Origin: a virus
Length of the DNA: 64,000 nucleotides
Direction: 5' to 3' (one strand)
Virus record (IMG/VR): IMGVR_UViG_3300009164_000071
Span: 1-64,000 of that record
Position numbers and translations under genes: made by a program. Below the pieces are notes generated by a model. It ran no database searches. It worked only from the letters and a program-made list of their open reading frames with translations, and was not told the origin of the DNA. Shown in pieces: positions 24,206 to 34,495 of the stretch. Each line of letters opens with the position of its first letter. Within the stretch, counting starts at the first letter, position 1.

Positions 24206-25051
24206 TTATATATAATTAAATGACACATACATATCGGCAGCATACAATCCTGTATTAGTCACAATTACTGTGATATAATCGTTGCTAGATGTTGTGGCAA
24301 TTCCTGTGGAAGTTGTATAAGCATTAGTTCCTGTCCACGCCAAGCTAACAGCGGTATTATCATTAATGTTAATATTTATGCCTACAGCTTGAGTTCCTGC
24401 TGTTAGAACCCTAGCAGTTATTTGGTTAACTGATATAGGGTTAATTGGGTACCAACGAGTAGTATAACTGCTATATCCGACTGTCAAGCTGCCAGGAGTA
24501 TACGATGTGGTCACCTTAGGTGTTTGACTTAGAGCTGAAATTGCACCAGTAGTTGTACTGATTGAGTAAATTTTGCCACCAACGTATAAATCTCGGCCGA
24601 TGCCGACACCGCCCTGTACAACCAAGGATCCTGTACTAGTTGATGTTGCGTTTGTGTTGTTCTGAATAATCAGCGGATTTGTTATAGTTCCACCAAAGAA
24701 ATTCGCTGGTCCTGTAGGTCCTTCGGGGCCCGATGGCCCGCCATATACGGCAGCACCGGTAGGTCCGCTAACACCTGATGGTCCGCTAACTCCGCTGGCA
24801 CCGCTAGGTCCTTGTGGTCCTGTTCCGCTAGGTCCTTGTGGTCCTCTAGGACCACTAGTACCGCCACCTGCGCCAACAAGACCACCTGTGCTGTAAATTG
24901 AACCCGCTACATACAAATCTTTTGCAATGCCAACTCCGCCTGCAACCTGTAGTGACGCTCCAGCAACCGACGATGTTGACGTTGCTGTAGACGGTACTAC
25001 AACAGTACCTGTGTTATCTTGTAAGAACGATAAATTACTGGCTATTGTCAT
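24206..25051 (-). CDS. Short collagen-like tail fibre protein
   Basis: A 281-residue fibre with this order: a short N-terminus (SNLSFLQDN), one [18 protein letters not shown] repeat, a collagen-like Gly-X-Y stalk rich in GPS/GPQ (about 62-112), a second SLVVQGGVGIGRDLYVGG repeat, and a C-terminal beta domain (from about 185, with TRWYPINPISVNQITARV). The C-terminal domain resembles that of the 1439-residue fibre at 50.3-54.6 kb. Collagen-like triplets and parallel beta repeats imply a trimer. AAGGAA precedes the ATG. It is probably a short tail fibre or fibre tip that contacts the host. Confidence 0.8.
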   Translation of the reverse strand: MTIASNLSFLQDNTGTVVVPSTATSTSSVAGASLQVAGGVGIAKDLYVAGSIYSTGGLVGAGGGTSGPRGPQGPSGTGPQGPSGASGVSGPSGVSGPTGAAVYGGPSGPEGPTGPANFFGGTITNPLIIQNNTNATSTSTGSLVVQGGVGIGRDLYVGGKIYSISTTTGAISALSQTPKVTTSYTPGSLTVGYSSYTTRWYPINPISVNQITARVLTAGTQAVGINININDNTAVSLAWTGTNAYTTSTGIATTSSNDYITVIVTNTGLYAADMYVSFNYI

Positions 25052-25061
25052 TGATTATTCC

Positions 25062-28000
25062 TTAGGCCTGCGCTTCATTCCAACGTAAAACCAAGTTAGT
25101 TTGTAGTGGAGGTCCTGATGTTAAGTAAACATTGACAAACAAAGTGTCCGGGCCGTTGGGGAATGTACCACGGCCGCCTAGTGGCGTATTTGATAATTCT
25201 TTCAATTGCCCTAATTCTAGCTGGTCTTTGTTAGCCGGTGAAGAGATGAACGAGAAAATTGTTTCACCTGGAACAGCCCACTGGTTTCTATAGAATGTTA
25301 AACTTGTTGCAGTGTTAATTTGACTCAATGCAGGCTGTGTTAAGAATATAACTCCGTCACCAACTGATTGTATCAGAGTATTTCCCGCAAGACCAGTGCC
25401 GCCAGTGATTGGATTAACAGTAGTTGTCACAGCATCTCCAACTTGCATACTAGCAGTTGACGCTACAAAAACTTGATTACTATTAGCGGGAGTTGCATTA
25501 AAAATACTAACTGTTGTCACATAAGTTGCCGAACCGTCAAATTGCACAGCACCAGCTGGCGCAACTTGTGTAAAACTTGGTTGACCCGAGCCTAATGGAT
25601 TACCGTTTTGTACAGTACCTTGTAGACCGTACCACGTGACCCTGTCTGCGTTCAGCGGGTAGTTTGCAGGATTTAAAACTCCTTCAATAACCACCGCCTG
25701 TTGTCCCCCTGATCCGCCACCAACGGTGTTTTCAATAGATGTCAACAATAACTGCGCTCGATTAATAAGATCACGCACACCTAAGTCACCAATAATAGCG
25801 TTAGAAACACTAGGTGCTAGACGAATGGCAAACGCAGTCTTTTTAACCACCGATGCAATAACGTTAGGCGCTTGATAGCTAAAAATGTATCCACGGTCTT
25901 CATCGAAACCGCCGTCTTGTAAGAAAGCTGACCCCCAATGGCTAATTGTTGGACTAGCCGTTATACCCACAGGAATAAGCCCTGTGCCTGCGGCGTGGGA
26001 GGCAGCCGGTCCAGCTGTGTATGCTCTCAATGCTCCGCAAACATATTGTCTTAGAGGAATACTTCGAGTTAAATTCAACAAAGAACCTAAACCAGTTGCT
26101 GTACTCTTACCGTTATATCCAATCAATTCGTTGTCTACGTAAACTGTACCCGAAGTTGCATAATAGGTTAGGTCGTTGACAATCACTGACGTATCTGAGG
26201 GACCCATGCTTAAGAATATTGATGTACGCTGTCCTTCATTCATGACCTCATAGCGCACAGGTTGATTTCCTGAACGCATATAGGCTTCTGCCCTATTGTT
26301 TGAATTTTTTAGTCTATGTATAACTATGTAATTACCATCTGGACCACGTAGCATCCATTCAATAAATCCAGCACCGTACCAAGTCCATTGCATACCTATC
26401 ATCTGCATTCTACTAGGATTTAACAGGTATCCGCTAGGATTGAATACGCTATTACTTCCGTCGCATCGGTCAGTGTTCCATTGAAATTGCGGAACAAGAA
26501 TATCTATGGTCTTGGCAGCTTTGACAACGGTCGTAGATGTAGTACCCCGCCATGGTGGAACAACATACAACCATGTTGAACTAGATACTGCTGAGACTAC
26601 GTGTGACATACCTTTGATAACAATTCGATCCCCTGCAACTAATTGGTAATCAAAACGAGTATTATTGCCTGTGACCAGTGTACTACCTACAGTGACGTTT
26701 AATGTTCCTGCAATTTGTGCAGTACTTTGACGCAGACCGCAGGCCATTAGGGTGCCGTCAAACTGCATGAAAATGCCGTTTTGATCGTCAAAAGTTCCTG
26801 CACGTACTGTTGCTCCATACCAGCTAACATGCGACATAAATGACGGAACAGTTAATGCCGGAGCAGTACTAGACAATACATTAGTTGCTGTGACTATAAT
26901 TGTGCGTTCATCCAGAATTCGTGCCACAGGATACGTTCCTGTAAATCCATTGCTAGTGCTCATACCCGTTAAACTGATCGTTGCTCCTGCTTGTAGACCA
27001 TGTTCTATTTCGTCTGTGGTTATGTATATTTCCGCACCAATGATTGTATCTGTTGCTGTCACAGCTCGCAGGTCATAGTTGGGAGCAAAAAGTGCGGCAG
27101 TGTTATAGTTAATACTTTTACCTGATTGATAACGAACATATTTCTTACTCATACGTGCTGAGTGAGCTCCGTATTGCGGACCTCCAGTGCCTAAACTAAC
27201 CCCGCCGTCAACAGGTCTGTGTACAAAGAATGAATCACAACGACTGTAGATAATTCCCACAGGAGTGCCTGATATAGTTCCCCACTGTCGTGCCTGAAAT
27301 GTCAATGTAGTCAGTGTTGGTACTGTGCTAATAAAGAATGGTCCATTGACAAAACCGTGGTTATTAACACCGTTGTCACTGCTGATAGCAGATATAAACG
27401 CATCTCCCGGTATGTATCCGTGATTGGTAGCAAATGTCAATGTGATTGTGGCAAAACTTGTGGGGCCGCCGCCTGCAACTGAGAAAGTAGGAGTTTGTCC
27501 TGTTCCTGAATAAAATCCACCTTTACGTAAAATACTGTAGGGCGTACTAATTTGCTGATTAGAAGTGGTTCCTACTTGAGCCTTGGCATAATAAGTAAAC
27601 CTATTTGGATTAATAACTGCATTTACAATTAATTCTCCCTGAGCTCGGGAAAATCCCGAAGTTGTTGGGTCTAGGTTAGTGACCACAATAGGCTGGCCTG
27701 CTAGAAGATAGTGCGGAACAACTGTGGTCACAGTGATTAAACTTGCAATATCAACACCTTGAGCATTACTAGCATCTGTGGTTATTGACTGTATAGCAAA
27801 GTCACTTCCTGGAATTTCAAAAATACCCGGTTGTGCCCTAACCATACTCAAGGTCTGCCACTTAGTTGGTTGTAGACCGTATTCAAAGTCAGCATCAAGC
27901 ATGGATACTGGAGCGGCCATACGCATACGTTCGAAGCCGTCTGTGCCTGCAGGCCATGGTCGTATAATAGTCTCTGTTCTTTCTACAAATATACTAAGGT

Positions 28001-28283
28001 TGTCTGCGGCTAATTGTCCTACCGTGGCCACAGCAATGGTTATGATTGTAGTACCGTCTCCATTTTGAATAGCAGTAGGGAAGGCCGCTGAGTTGCCTCT
28101 ACTAAATGATACCGTAGTTCCAAAATATGTACTATCGGCAAAATTGTATAAAATAACATTACGAGTGACGTTGGTTATAATAGTGATCTGATTTAGATCC
28201 CACTTTCCCGGAATTTCTATGGTAGCTTTAGTAGAGCCTACTGCCGGAGTAAAAGCATATTGTCTAATCTGTTGTTTTGCCAT
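25062..28283 (-). CDS. Large conserved virion structural protein of aquatic T4-like phages
   Basis: A 1073-residue protein. Residues near 115-145 hold GFERMRMAAPVSMLDADFEY followed by GLQPTKW, a signature I know from large structural proteins encoded beside baseplate and fibre genes in cyanophages and relatives. The rest is beta-rich, with repeated patterns around hydrophobic-TTVVPHYLLAGQPIVV (a nib-like domain with IVVTNLD) that recur near 210 and 420. It has no LamG or collagen segments, so it differs from its neighbours. The likely role is a baseplate-proximal fibre or adaptor. The ATG has only a weak AAGG about ten bases upstream. Confidence 0.75.
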   Translation of the reverse strand: MAKQQIRQYAFTPAVGSTKATIEIPGKWDLNQITIITNVTRNVILYNFADSTYFGTTVSFSRGNSAAFPTAIQNGDGTTIITIAVATVGQLAADNLSIFVERTETIIRPWPAGTDGFERMRMAAPVSMLDADFEYGLQPTKWQTLSMVRAQPGIFEIPGSDFAIQSITTDASNAQGVDIASLITVTTVVPHYLLAGQPIVVTNLDPTTSGFSRAQGELIVNAVINPNRFTYYAKAQVGTTSNQQISTPYSILRKGGFYSGTGQTPTFSVAGGGPTSFATITLTFATNHGYIPGDAFISAISSDNGVNNHGFVNGPFFISTVPTLTTLTFQARQWGTISGTPVGIIYSRCDSFFVHRPVDGGVSLGTGGPQYGAHSARMSKKYVRYQSGKSINYNTAALFAPNYDLRAVTATDTIIGAEIYITTDEIEHGLQAGATISLTGMSTSNGFTGTYPVARILDERTIIVTATNVLSSTAPALTVPSFMSHVSWYGATVRAGTFDDQNGIFMQFDGTLMACGLRQSTAQIAGTLNVTVGSTLVTGNNTRFDYQLVAGDRIVIKGMSHVVSAVSSSTWLYVVPPWRGTTSTTVVKAAKTIDILVPQFQWNTDRCDGSNSVFNPSGYLLNPSRMQMIGMQWTWYGAGFIEWMLRGPDGNYIVIHRLKNSNNRAEAYMRSGNQPVRYEVMNEGQRTSIFLSMGPSDTSVIVNDLTYYATSGTVYVDNELIGYNGKSTATGLGSLLNLTRSIPLRQYVCGALRAYTAGPAASHAAGTGLIPVGITASPTISHWGSAFLQDGGFDEDRGYIFSYQAPNVIASVVKKTAFAIRLAPSVSNAIIGDLGVRDLINRAQLLLTSIENTVGGGSGGQQAVVIEGVLNPANYPLNADRVTWYGLQGTVQNGNPLGSGQPSFTQVAPAGAVQFDGSATYVTTVSIFNATPANSNQVFVASTASMQVGDAVTTTVNPITGGTGLAGNTLIQSVGDGVIFLTQPALSQINTATSLTFYRNQWAVPGETIFSFISSPANKDQLELGQLKELSNTPLGGRGTFPNGPDTLFVNVYLTSGPPLQTNLVLRWNEAQA

Positions 28284-28313
28284 TTTTCTTAACCTTACTT
28301 GTAATTATCTATT

Positions 28314-28796
28314 TTAGGAACCCAACGCTATAGTCATTGCTAAATTAATTCCCTGAATATTATTTAAACCAGTAGACGATAATCCTGCAACAACTCTAAT
28401 AGTATCACCGGCGTTTCTGCCTTGAGTTAGTATAACCTGTGTACCATTACTTGCTATAAAATCTGATGATCCTAGAGCTATTCCATTGGCAAATACCTGT
28501 ACAGTATTTACAGTATATCCTGTTGATATAGTAAACGCTGTTTGCCCTGCAGTAGCTGTAAATTCTTGAATAGCTGTTGGAATAACTTGTGCACCACCAG
28601 TATACAGGGCGCCACCAGCAGTTATTGATCCTACAGAAGATATTGTTGCGCCAGCACTGATATTTCCACTAGCCGCTAGTGTACTAGCACTGGGTACAGC
28701 AATTCTGGTCCAGCTGTTAGTAGAGACAGTATACCGATAAGTTGCATTATTAACAACTGCGGTTTGGTTATTTGTGGGCGACGTTGGAAATGCCAT
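28314..28796 (-). CDS. Small fibre protein with class-A N-terminus
   Basis: A 160-residue protein. Residues 1-32 (MAFPTSPTNNQTAVVNNATY, ending NSWTRI) are the class-A N-terminal segment shared with the proteins starting at 35646, 57186 and 62023. A short degenerate GG-repeat region follows (SAGATISSVGSITAGGALYT). The C-terminal 80 residues (EFTATAGQTAFTIS, VNTVQVFANGIALGSSDF, TQVILTQGRNAGDTIRVV) form a beta domain seen in many phage fibre and tail-spike tips. AAGGAA precedes the ATG, and CTAAATA lies about 30 bases upstream. It is probably a short fibre that attaches to the same site as its larger class-A paralogues. Confidence 0.8.
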   Translation of the reverse strand: MAFPTSPTNNQTAVVNNATYRYTVSTNSWTRIAVPSASTLAASGNISAGATISSVGSITAGGALYTGGAQVIPTAIQEFTATAGQTAFTISTGYTVNTVQVFANGIALGSSDFIASNGTQVILTQGRNAGDTIRVVAGLSSTGLNNIQGINLAMTIALGS

Positions 28797-28821
28797 TTTT
28801 TATCAAGATTCCTTTGTTGTG

Positions 28822-28828
28822 TATTTAG
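28822..28828 (-). promoter_or_regulatory. Late promoter CTAAATA before the 160-aa fibre gene
   Basis: CTAAATA on the minus strand, 25 bases before the ATG at 28796, with AAGGAA in between. It lies in the short gap after the 1743-aa gene. Confidence 0.5.
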
Positions 28829-28833
28829 CTCGT

Positions 28834-31800
28834 TTATACAATAGTAAAACTTCCTGCGCCAGTAAATGTCAGTATTGTGTTAGATCCGTAAACAGCTGAA
28901 CTTGGAGATCCTGTACTCGATACATATCGAGATGTTGGAATGCTGACTACAACTATTCCAGATCCGCCAGCATATCCGTTAACTAAATTGCTTCCACCAC
29001 CACCGCCACCCCCAGTATTAGCAGTGCCTGCAGATCCTGCAACACCTCCACCTGAATTTTGAGCTCTTCCGGCGCCTCCGCCACCTTGTCCGCCTAAACC
29101 GGCAGCCTGCGTTAATCCGTCTGCTTGTACGCCACCTCCTCCGCCGCCGGCAAAATAGTAATTTCCGTAGCCGTCTGACACCCCAGAAGTCGATCCCGGA
29201 ATTGGATTCAACAATCCTAGACCCCCGTCGCCGCCTTTTATACTGTCGATAACACCAACGGGCGTGCCTATGATACTACATGCTGATATAGCACCAACTC
29301 CTCCCGGAATATCAATCTCATCAACTCGAATGTTAATATCGTTAGTAGGGCTTGTGCCACCAAATAGTGTACCGTCCCATAGAACTATATCACCTACTAC
29401 ATAGTTAATACCACCCGAAGCGGTAGTTATACTAGTATAACTACCGGTAGCACCGTCTCGAACCACAGTTAATAGTGCATTAACTCCGGTACCTGTTGTT
29501 ATTGTTTGCGGAGTGTTGCTGTAAGTTGCTCCGATATTAATATTTCCATTACCGCCTGCACTAGCCGCACCTCCACCTCCACCGCCTGCTCTCAGTGAAT
29601 CAGTGCCTGCGGCTGTTGCATTACCTCCTGCATAACCTTGTAGAGATTGGCCAAGTCCACCCGCAACTCCTCGAGGGTTAGGTACAGATGTTCCAGGGCC
29701 TCCTGTAAATCCACCGCCACCTCCACTACCACCTGTTTGTGCGGCATTATTAATTCCGTCACCTCCTAGTCCACCTCCAAATGCAGTCAATGAAACAGAA
29801 TTTGGTCCTGATATACTAGAATTCGTGCCGTTGCCTGTGGTTCTTGATGTTTGTCCTGCTTGTCCTCCTGCTCCGACACCTACTAAAAACGTGCCTACAT
29901 AAGCGTTAATAACACCTGTTATCAATCCCCCAGCGCCGCCGCCCCCTCCAACACTGTTTGATAGTAAGCTACGTGTGCCCCCTCCTCCGCCACCAGCAAC
30001 TATTAAGAACATAACTGGAATATTACCTGTGTTAATATTATTAAACGGAGATATTCCTGTTGCTACTGTAAGAGCAGTAGGATTAGTTATTGACAAAAAG
30101 TTAGAAGATACATCTGTGGTAGTATTCACTGCTGATTGGCAGGTTAACAGTATGGTATTTGTTGCACTAGTTAGTGGAAAAATAGGTGCTGAGAAATTGG
30201 CATTATACAAAGAAATATCTTTAATTATTCGAAGGTTAGATATATAACCATTAAATGTATTGGCCAAACTACCCGATCCCCAAGTGCTGGCATAGTTTGA
30301 TCCTATGGATAGTCCGTTGTTGTTAGTTATTGGAGCTAGGGCCGTTGTTTGTGTAAAATTTAAAACGCCATTTAAGTATCCTCGATATACTCCACCCGAA
30401 CGTGACACTGCAATATGATACCATTGATTGACTACACATGATCCTAACCACCCTGCTGGGTTTCCTGCATCGCTGGTTCCAATTACATTGGTACTAGGGA
30501 ATGCGCGACCTGCACCCCATAATATTCTCACTGCGCCATTACCTCCAGGGCCGCTAAAGGTATTAAATCCATCATTACTACCACCACCACCACCGTATTC
30601 ACCACCATTTTCTGCGCCTTGACCCCCACCATTGGCACCACCTGAACCACCTCTGCCACCAACATCTCCACTTACACCAGGTCCTCCACTTGTACCTTGT
30701 CCCTGCAGGCCAACTCCACCTCCCCCACCTTGGCCATTATACCCTGTTCCTTGTATAAAACCACCACCCCCGCCACCGCCACTACCTGCGCCTGCATTAG
30801 GGCCAAATGTCCATCCTTGCCCGAGGCCACCGTCGCCAGAATAACCACCTGCACCACCGCCTGCTCCTAGACCACCTGATCCTGAGCCGCCGGCGCCGCC
30901 ATTACCGCCACCATCACCTACAAAGTTGCCACCTGAAAAATTACCGCTTGCACTACCACCACCGCCTTTAACAGTGGCAGCACTGATAAAATAACTGTCG
31001 CCACCTGCAGTCGGTGACCGACCAGCTAACGGAATTCCGCCTTGTTGTTGGCCATTACCACCACCACCTACAACTACGGTATAAGTTTGACCAGGTGTGA
31101 CCGCGATGTTATTTTTCCATCCCAGCCCGCCACCTCCACCAGCCCCTGGAGATCCACCTGAGCCAACAGTGCCACCACCACCACCACCACCGACGCAGAC
31201 TACACAGACCGATGTGACCCCAGTAGGCACTGTCCAGCTATAGGTTCCGGGAGTGGTGAATGATATAGATCCAAATCCTGGAGTACCGCTGGCACTATAG
31301 CCGCCTATGTCAGTGACTGAATTGTTAGAACTTGCCGCAAAAACAAAAGAATTATTAAGTCTTGATATTTCATAGCTTGAAAGGGCGGCACCTATGCCTC
31401 CTTTGTTGATCAACATACCAGTTCCGCTAACGCCTAATGTATATGCCCACAATTCGATGGTAAAATCACCGGTTAGATTTAATTTAGAATCTGAAGGTAG
31501 TAATAAATTACTACTTGCAAAATATGCAGAGCCACCCTGGAATGGATTACTGGTTGACGGAACCACCGATCCTATGTTGTTTACTGTAGCATTGATACTT
31601 GAATTATCTGTTAAAAATCCATCAGTTGCATATAATGTGTTTAATAGCAGTCCTGTACTAGTTGACGAAGCTAAAGGATTACTAGGTGGTTGAAAAGTTA
31701 TAGGTGTACCTATAGTTATGGATCCACTGGCAGTAAATGCGTATAACCGATTTCCAGCAACAGTTGTTGTTATAGGATTTCCTGATGTCACTGCGGCTGG

Positions 31801-34065
31801 GTAAAGAGACGCTGAATAACTAATGATTGCTACACCAGAACCACCATTACCTGGATAGTTATAAGTGCCGTAGCCGCTAGAAGCACCACCGCCACCACCT
31901 GTGTTGGTTAACCCGTGTGTACCTGTATTTGTACCGCCTGTTGTAATGCTAGAACTAGCGTTATATCCGCCACTGCCACCACCACCTTTACCACCAGCTC
32001 CCCCTGGATACCCACTTCCTGATATTGCACTTGATCCTCCGCCACCGCCCGCAAGATAATAACTTCCGTTATATAGTTCTCCTATAGTACTACCAGTAAA
32101 TGGGTTTACTTTACCAATACCCCCATCTCCTGCGGCTGTACTAACCGTGACATCCATACCTTGTGCTCCAGCACCACCACCGCCTGCACCTGATGTAGTT
32201 CCAACATTAGATCCTCCACGATTTCCTTGACTTTCAATTGCAGTGCCAGCACCGGGATTACTATTAACTCCATCATAGGCGGCGCCGCCGCCGCTTCCGC
32301 CCCAACCTCCTTTGGCCGTTATAGCACCTTGGTTGGCAAAACTACTGCCTCCACGACCGCCACCTACTGCTCTGGACGTTAAGAATGTCGATGCCGTACC
32401 ACTTGTTATTGAATCTGCAGATTGAGTTATAACTCCCTGTCCTCCTGACCCAACCACAATTGGATAAGATGATCCGTAGGTTAACAGTCCAGTATCAATA
32501 AGATATCCACCTGCGCCACCGCCACCACCAGATCCACCGCCGTAGTCGCTGGTTAGATCTACATTTGTGCTAGGGAACGCCCGTGTTATACCTGTACTAC
32601 CTGACCATAAAATACGAACCGCACCATTATATGCAACTCTATATTGATTACCGCTACTGCCATAACTTTGCCCTGATTGGCCACCGCCATATAATCCTAA
32701 TACTCCACCAGATCCTGGTCCACCGTTAGATGCGCCGTCAGCACCTTGACCGTATACGCCAACGCCACCGCCATAACCTATAGGACCAGGGTAAGAGCCA
32801 TAGCCGCCGCCTCCACCACCACCGGATCCAGCACCAGCAGGTACACGTATACTGGCACCACCGCCACCATCGAACCAGCCGCCAGCTCCGCCAGAACCGG
32901 TATAACCACCAGCACCACCTCCACCATAAGCATATCCGCTGACAAACTGTTGACCACGGTAGCTTCTGCCGCCATTGCCTCCTCCGGTGCCTACGTATCC
33001 GCCACCATAACCCATAGTATCAGGGTAGTACCCCGCTTTGGCTGCCTTACCTCCAAAGCCTGCTACAGTAGTTGCATCAATAAAATAGCTGTCGCCACCA
33101 TCAAACGGGGTTCCAAAATAATCTGTCGGTGTTGCAACACCCACAACTACATTGTATGTTTGTCCGGGAACTACTGTTATATTATTTTTCCAGCCTAACC
33201 CTCCACCTCCACCCCCACCATCTATACATCCGCCGGCACCGGCGCCAATACAGACTACACAAACTGAAGTGACGCCGGCAGGAGCTGTCCAACTACCTGA
33301 AGATGTAAAAAGCTGTGAACCAGGTTGGACGCCACCAACTGCTAGAGTAGTTCCAGGCGCGGGTTTGCCAGTTCCGCCCGCTCCGCCACCTGCAACCAGT
33401 AAATAATTTACAGTGGCTGTTGGTACACTTCCACCATACTGCGCGGTGCCTTTAGTCACACGAATATTAGAAATATAACCAGTTATATATGAACTGGCTA
33501 TAGCATCCCCGGCTGCCCCAATATACCAATTACTTCCAACTCCGTTTAATGCTCCGGAAAACGTATAATTGCCGCTGGCCGTGCCATTTATATACAAAGT
33601 TATAACACCGTTTAATCTAACCACAGCAAGGTGTGTCCATTGATTATAAGTTATAGGTATAGTACTAGAAATTACTGGAAATGCTACTCCGTTGATAGCA
33701 ACTTGATATTTTGTAGTATCACCACTGCTATGTCCGGCAAATAAAGATAAACTACCTGCGGTATAAGAGGTATAATTTGAAAAAATGCACGGTGTACTGT
33801 AATTTCTTGCAGTCAATAATGACCAACATTCTACGGTAAAGTCTCCAGTACCAAATTGCAAAGAACTATTAGTAGGTACGGTTAGATAATTAGCGCCAAA
33901 TTGCAGACTTCCCGATAAAATTCCTAGGGATAGACTACTTGAGCCGGCACGGGGCCAAGAAAAATTGTACCTAACATCATCTGCACTCCATAACCCGTTA
34001 GGCTGAGCAAGAGATGTTATAAGGTTTCTAGGACCAATAATTCCGCCGTTTAGTCTGCTTCTCAT
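28834..34065 (-). CDS. Giant Gly-rich/LamG fibre protein with nested domains
   Basis: A 1743-residue protein. The N-terminus (MRSRLNGGIIGP, then GLWSADDV) is a class-C segment shared with the gene at 34070-34495. A LamG-like concanavalin fold follows (GDFTVECW near 80, WTHLAVVRLNG, YIGAAGD). Several Gly-rich domains come next (VNYLLVAGGGAGG near 220, WTAPAGVTSVCVVC near 270). A second LamG starts near 870 and resumes near 1210. In between lies a Gly-rich cassette beginning WTVPTGVTSVCVVC and ending AVRILWGAGRAFPSTNV. The same cassette also interrupts the first Gly-rich domain. The C-terminus is another Gly-rich domain ending LTFTGAGSFTIV. It is probably an elongated host-binding fibre. Confidence 0.85.
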   Translation of the reverse strand: MRSRLNGGIIGPRNLITSLAQPNGLWSADDVRYNFSWPRAGSSSLSLGILSGSLQFGANYLTVPTNSSLQFGTGDFTVECWSLLTARNYSTPCIFSNYTSYTAGSLSLFAGHSSGDTTKYQVAINGVAFPVISSTIPITYNQWTHLAVVRLNGVITLYINGTASGNYTFSGALNGVGSNWYIGAAGDAIASSYITGYISNIRVTKGTAQYGGSVPTATVNYLLVAGGGAGGTGKPAPGTTLAVGGVQPGSQLFTSSGSWTAPAGVTSVCVVCIGAGAGGCIDGGGGGGGLGWKNNITVVPGQTYNVVVGVATPTDYFGTPFDGGDSYFIDATTVAGFGGKAAKAGYYPDTMGYGGGYVGTGGGNGGRSYRGQQFVSGYAYGGGGAGGYTGSGGAGGWFDGGGGASIRVPAGAGSGGGGGGGYGSYPGPIGYGGGVGVYGQGADGASNGGPGSGGVLGLYGGGQSGQSYGSSGNQYRVAYNGAVRILWSGSTGITRAFPSTNVDLTSDYGGGSGGGGGAGGYLIDTGLLTYGSSYPIVVGSGGQGVITQSADSITSGTASTFLTSRAVGGGRGGSSFANQGAITAKGGWGGSGGGAAYDGVNSNPGAGTAIESQGNRGGSNVGTTSGAGGGGAGAQGMDVTVSTAAGDGGIGKVNPFTGSTIGELYNGSYYLAGGGGGSSAISGSGYPGGAGGKGGGGSGGYNASSSITTGGTNTGTHGLTNTGGGGGASSGYGTYNYPGNGGSGVAIISYSASLYPAAVTSGNPITTTVAGNRLYAFTASGSITIGTPITFQPPSNPLASSTSTGLLLNTLYATDGFLTDNSSINATVNNIGSVVPSTSNPFQGGSAYFASSNLLLPSDSKLNLTGDFTIELWAYTLGVSGTGMLINKGGIGAALSSYEISRLNNSFVFAASSNNSVTDIGGYSASGTPGFGSISFTTPGTYSWTVPTGVTSVCVVCVGGGGGGGTVGSGGSPGAGGGGGLGWKNNIAVTPGQTYTVVVGGGGNGQQQGGIPLAGRSPTAGGDSYFISAATVKGGGGSASGNFSGGNFVGDGGGNGGAGGSGSGGLGAGGGAGGYSGDGGLGQGWTFGPNAGAGSGGGGGGGFIQGTGYNGQGGGGGVGLQGQGTSGGPGVSGDVGGRGGSGGANGGGQGAENGGEYGGGGGSNDGFNTFSGPGGNGAVRILWGAGRAFPSTNVIGTSDAGNPAGWLGSCVVNQWYHIAVSRSGGVYRGYLNGVLNFTQTTALAPITNNNGLSIGSNYASTWGSGSLANTFNGYISNLRIIKDISLYNANFSAPIFPLTSATNTILLTCQSAVNTTTDVSSNFLSITNPTALTVATGISPFNNINTGNIPVMFLIVAGGGGGGTRSLLSNSVGGGGGAGGLITGVINAYVGTFLVGVGAGGQAGQTSRTTGNGTNSSISGPNSVSLTAFGGGLGGDGINNAAQTGGSGGGGGFTGGPGTSVPNPRGVAGGLGQSLQGYAGGNATAAGTDSLRAGGGGGGAASAGGNGNINIGATYSNTPQTITTGTGVNALLTVVRDGATGSYTSITTASGGINYVVGDIVLWDGTLFGGTSPTNDINIRVDEIDIPGGVGAISACSIIGTPVGVIDSIKGGDGGLGLLNPIPGSTSGVSDGYGNYYFAGGGGGGVQADGLTQAAGLGGQGGGGAGRAQNSGGGVAGSAGTANTGGGGGGGSNLVNGYAGGSGIVVVSIPTSRYVSSTGSPSSAVYGSNTILTFTGAGSFTIV

Positions 34066-34069
34066 AATA

Positions 34070-34495
34070 TTAAAAAGTTATACTTCCTGTACCTGCTGTA
34101 AACGTGTATACCCAAAACCCTGGTCTAGATATTGTGTTTACTGTAAAAGTTAAGTTATTTACAATTCTTATAGCTGAAAATGTATTAGGGTAAACAATAA
34201 CTTGTATACCACTGCCAATGGTCATTGCTAGTGGAACATTATATTTTTGTACATATTGAGGAAAATAATTTACGGTTCCACCGTAGCCAACAATAGTGCC
34301 TGTTAGCCCATATGTAGCGTTGCTTCCGCTGGCCGCTGTGGCTGTGAGATATTCAAAATTTGGAGGACTGGCCAGCGGCCAACTGTTGGTACTTTGTCCT
34401 AATTCTTCGTCAACTATACTCCAAATGCCTGTGGCTGAGCTGATAGTATATGTAGTTGTTGTTCCAATTACGCCACCATTGATCCTTGTTCTCAC
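34070..34495 (-). CDS. Short fibre protein with class-C N-terminus
   Basis: A 141-residue beta-rich protein. The start is a GTG at 34495 that overlaps the TGA of the upstream 119-aa gene (GTGA), so translation is coupled. The N-terminus MRTRINGGVIG, followed by SSATGIWSIVDEE and WP, is the same class-C segment as in the 1743-residue protein, whose gene starts five bases after this stop. The C-terminus YTFTAGTGSITF resembles the ends of Gly-rich fibre domains. It is probably a truncated or minimal version of the giant neighbour, occupying the same attachment site, or a separate tip. No catalytic motif is seen. Confidence 0.75.
   Translation of the reverse strand: MRTRINGGVIGTTTTYTISSATGIWSIVDEELGQSTNSWPLASPPNFEYLTATAASGSNATYGLTGTIVGYGGTVNYFPQYVQKYNVPLAMTIGSGIQVIVYPNTFSAIRIVNNLTFTVNTISRPGFWVYTFTAGTGSITF

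Noticed and set aside
30428-30857. Pro-rich plus-strand ORFs opposite the Gly-rich region of the 1743-aa gene
   Set aside because: They are the antisense of GGN glycine codons (CCN proline), without start signals or plausible composition.
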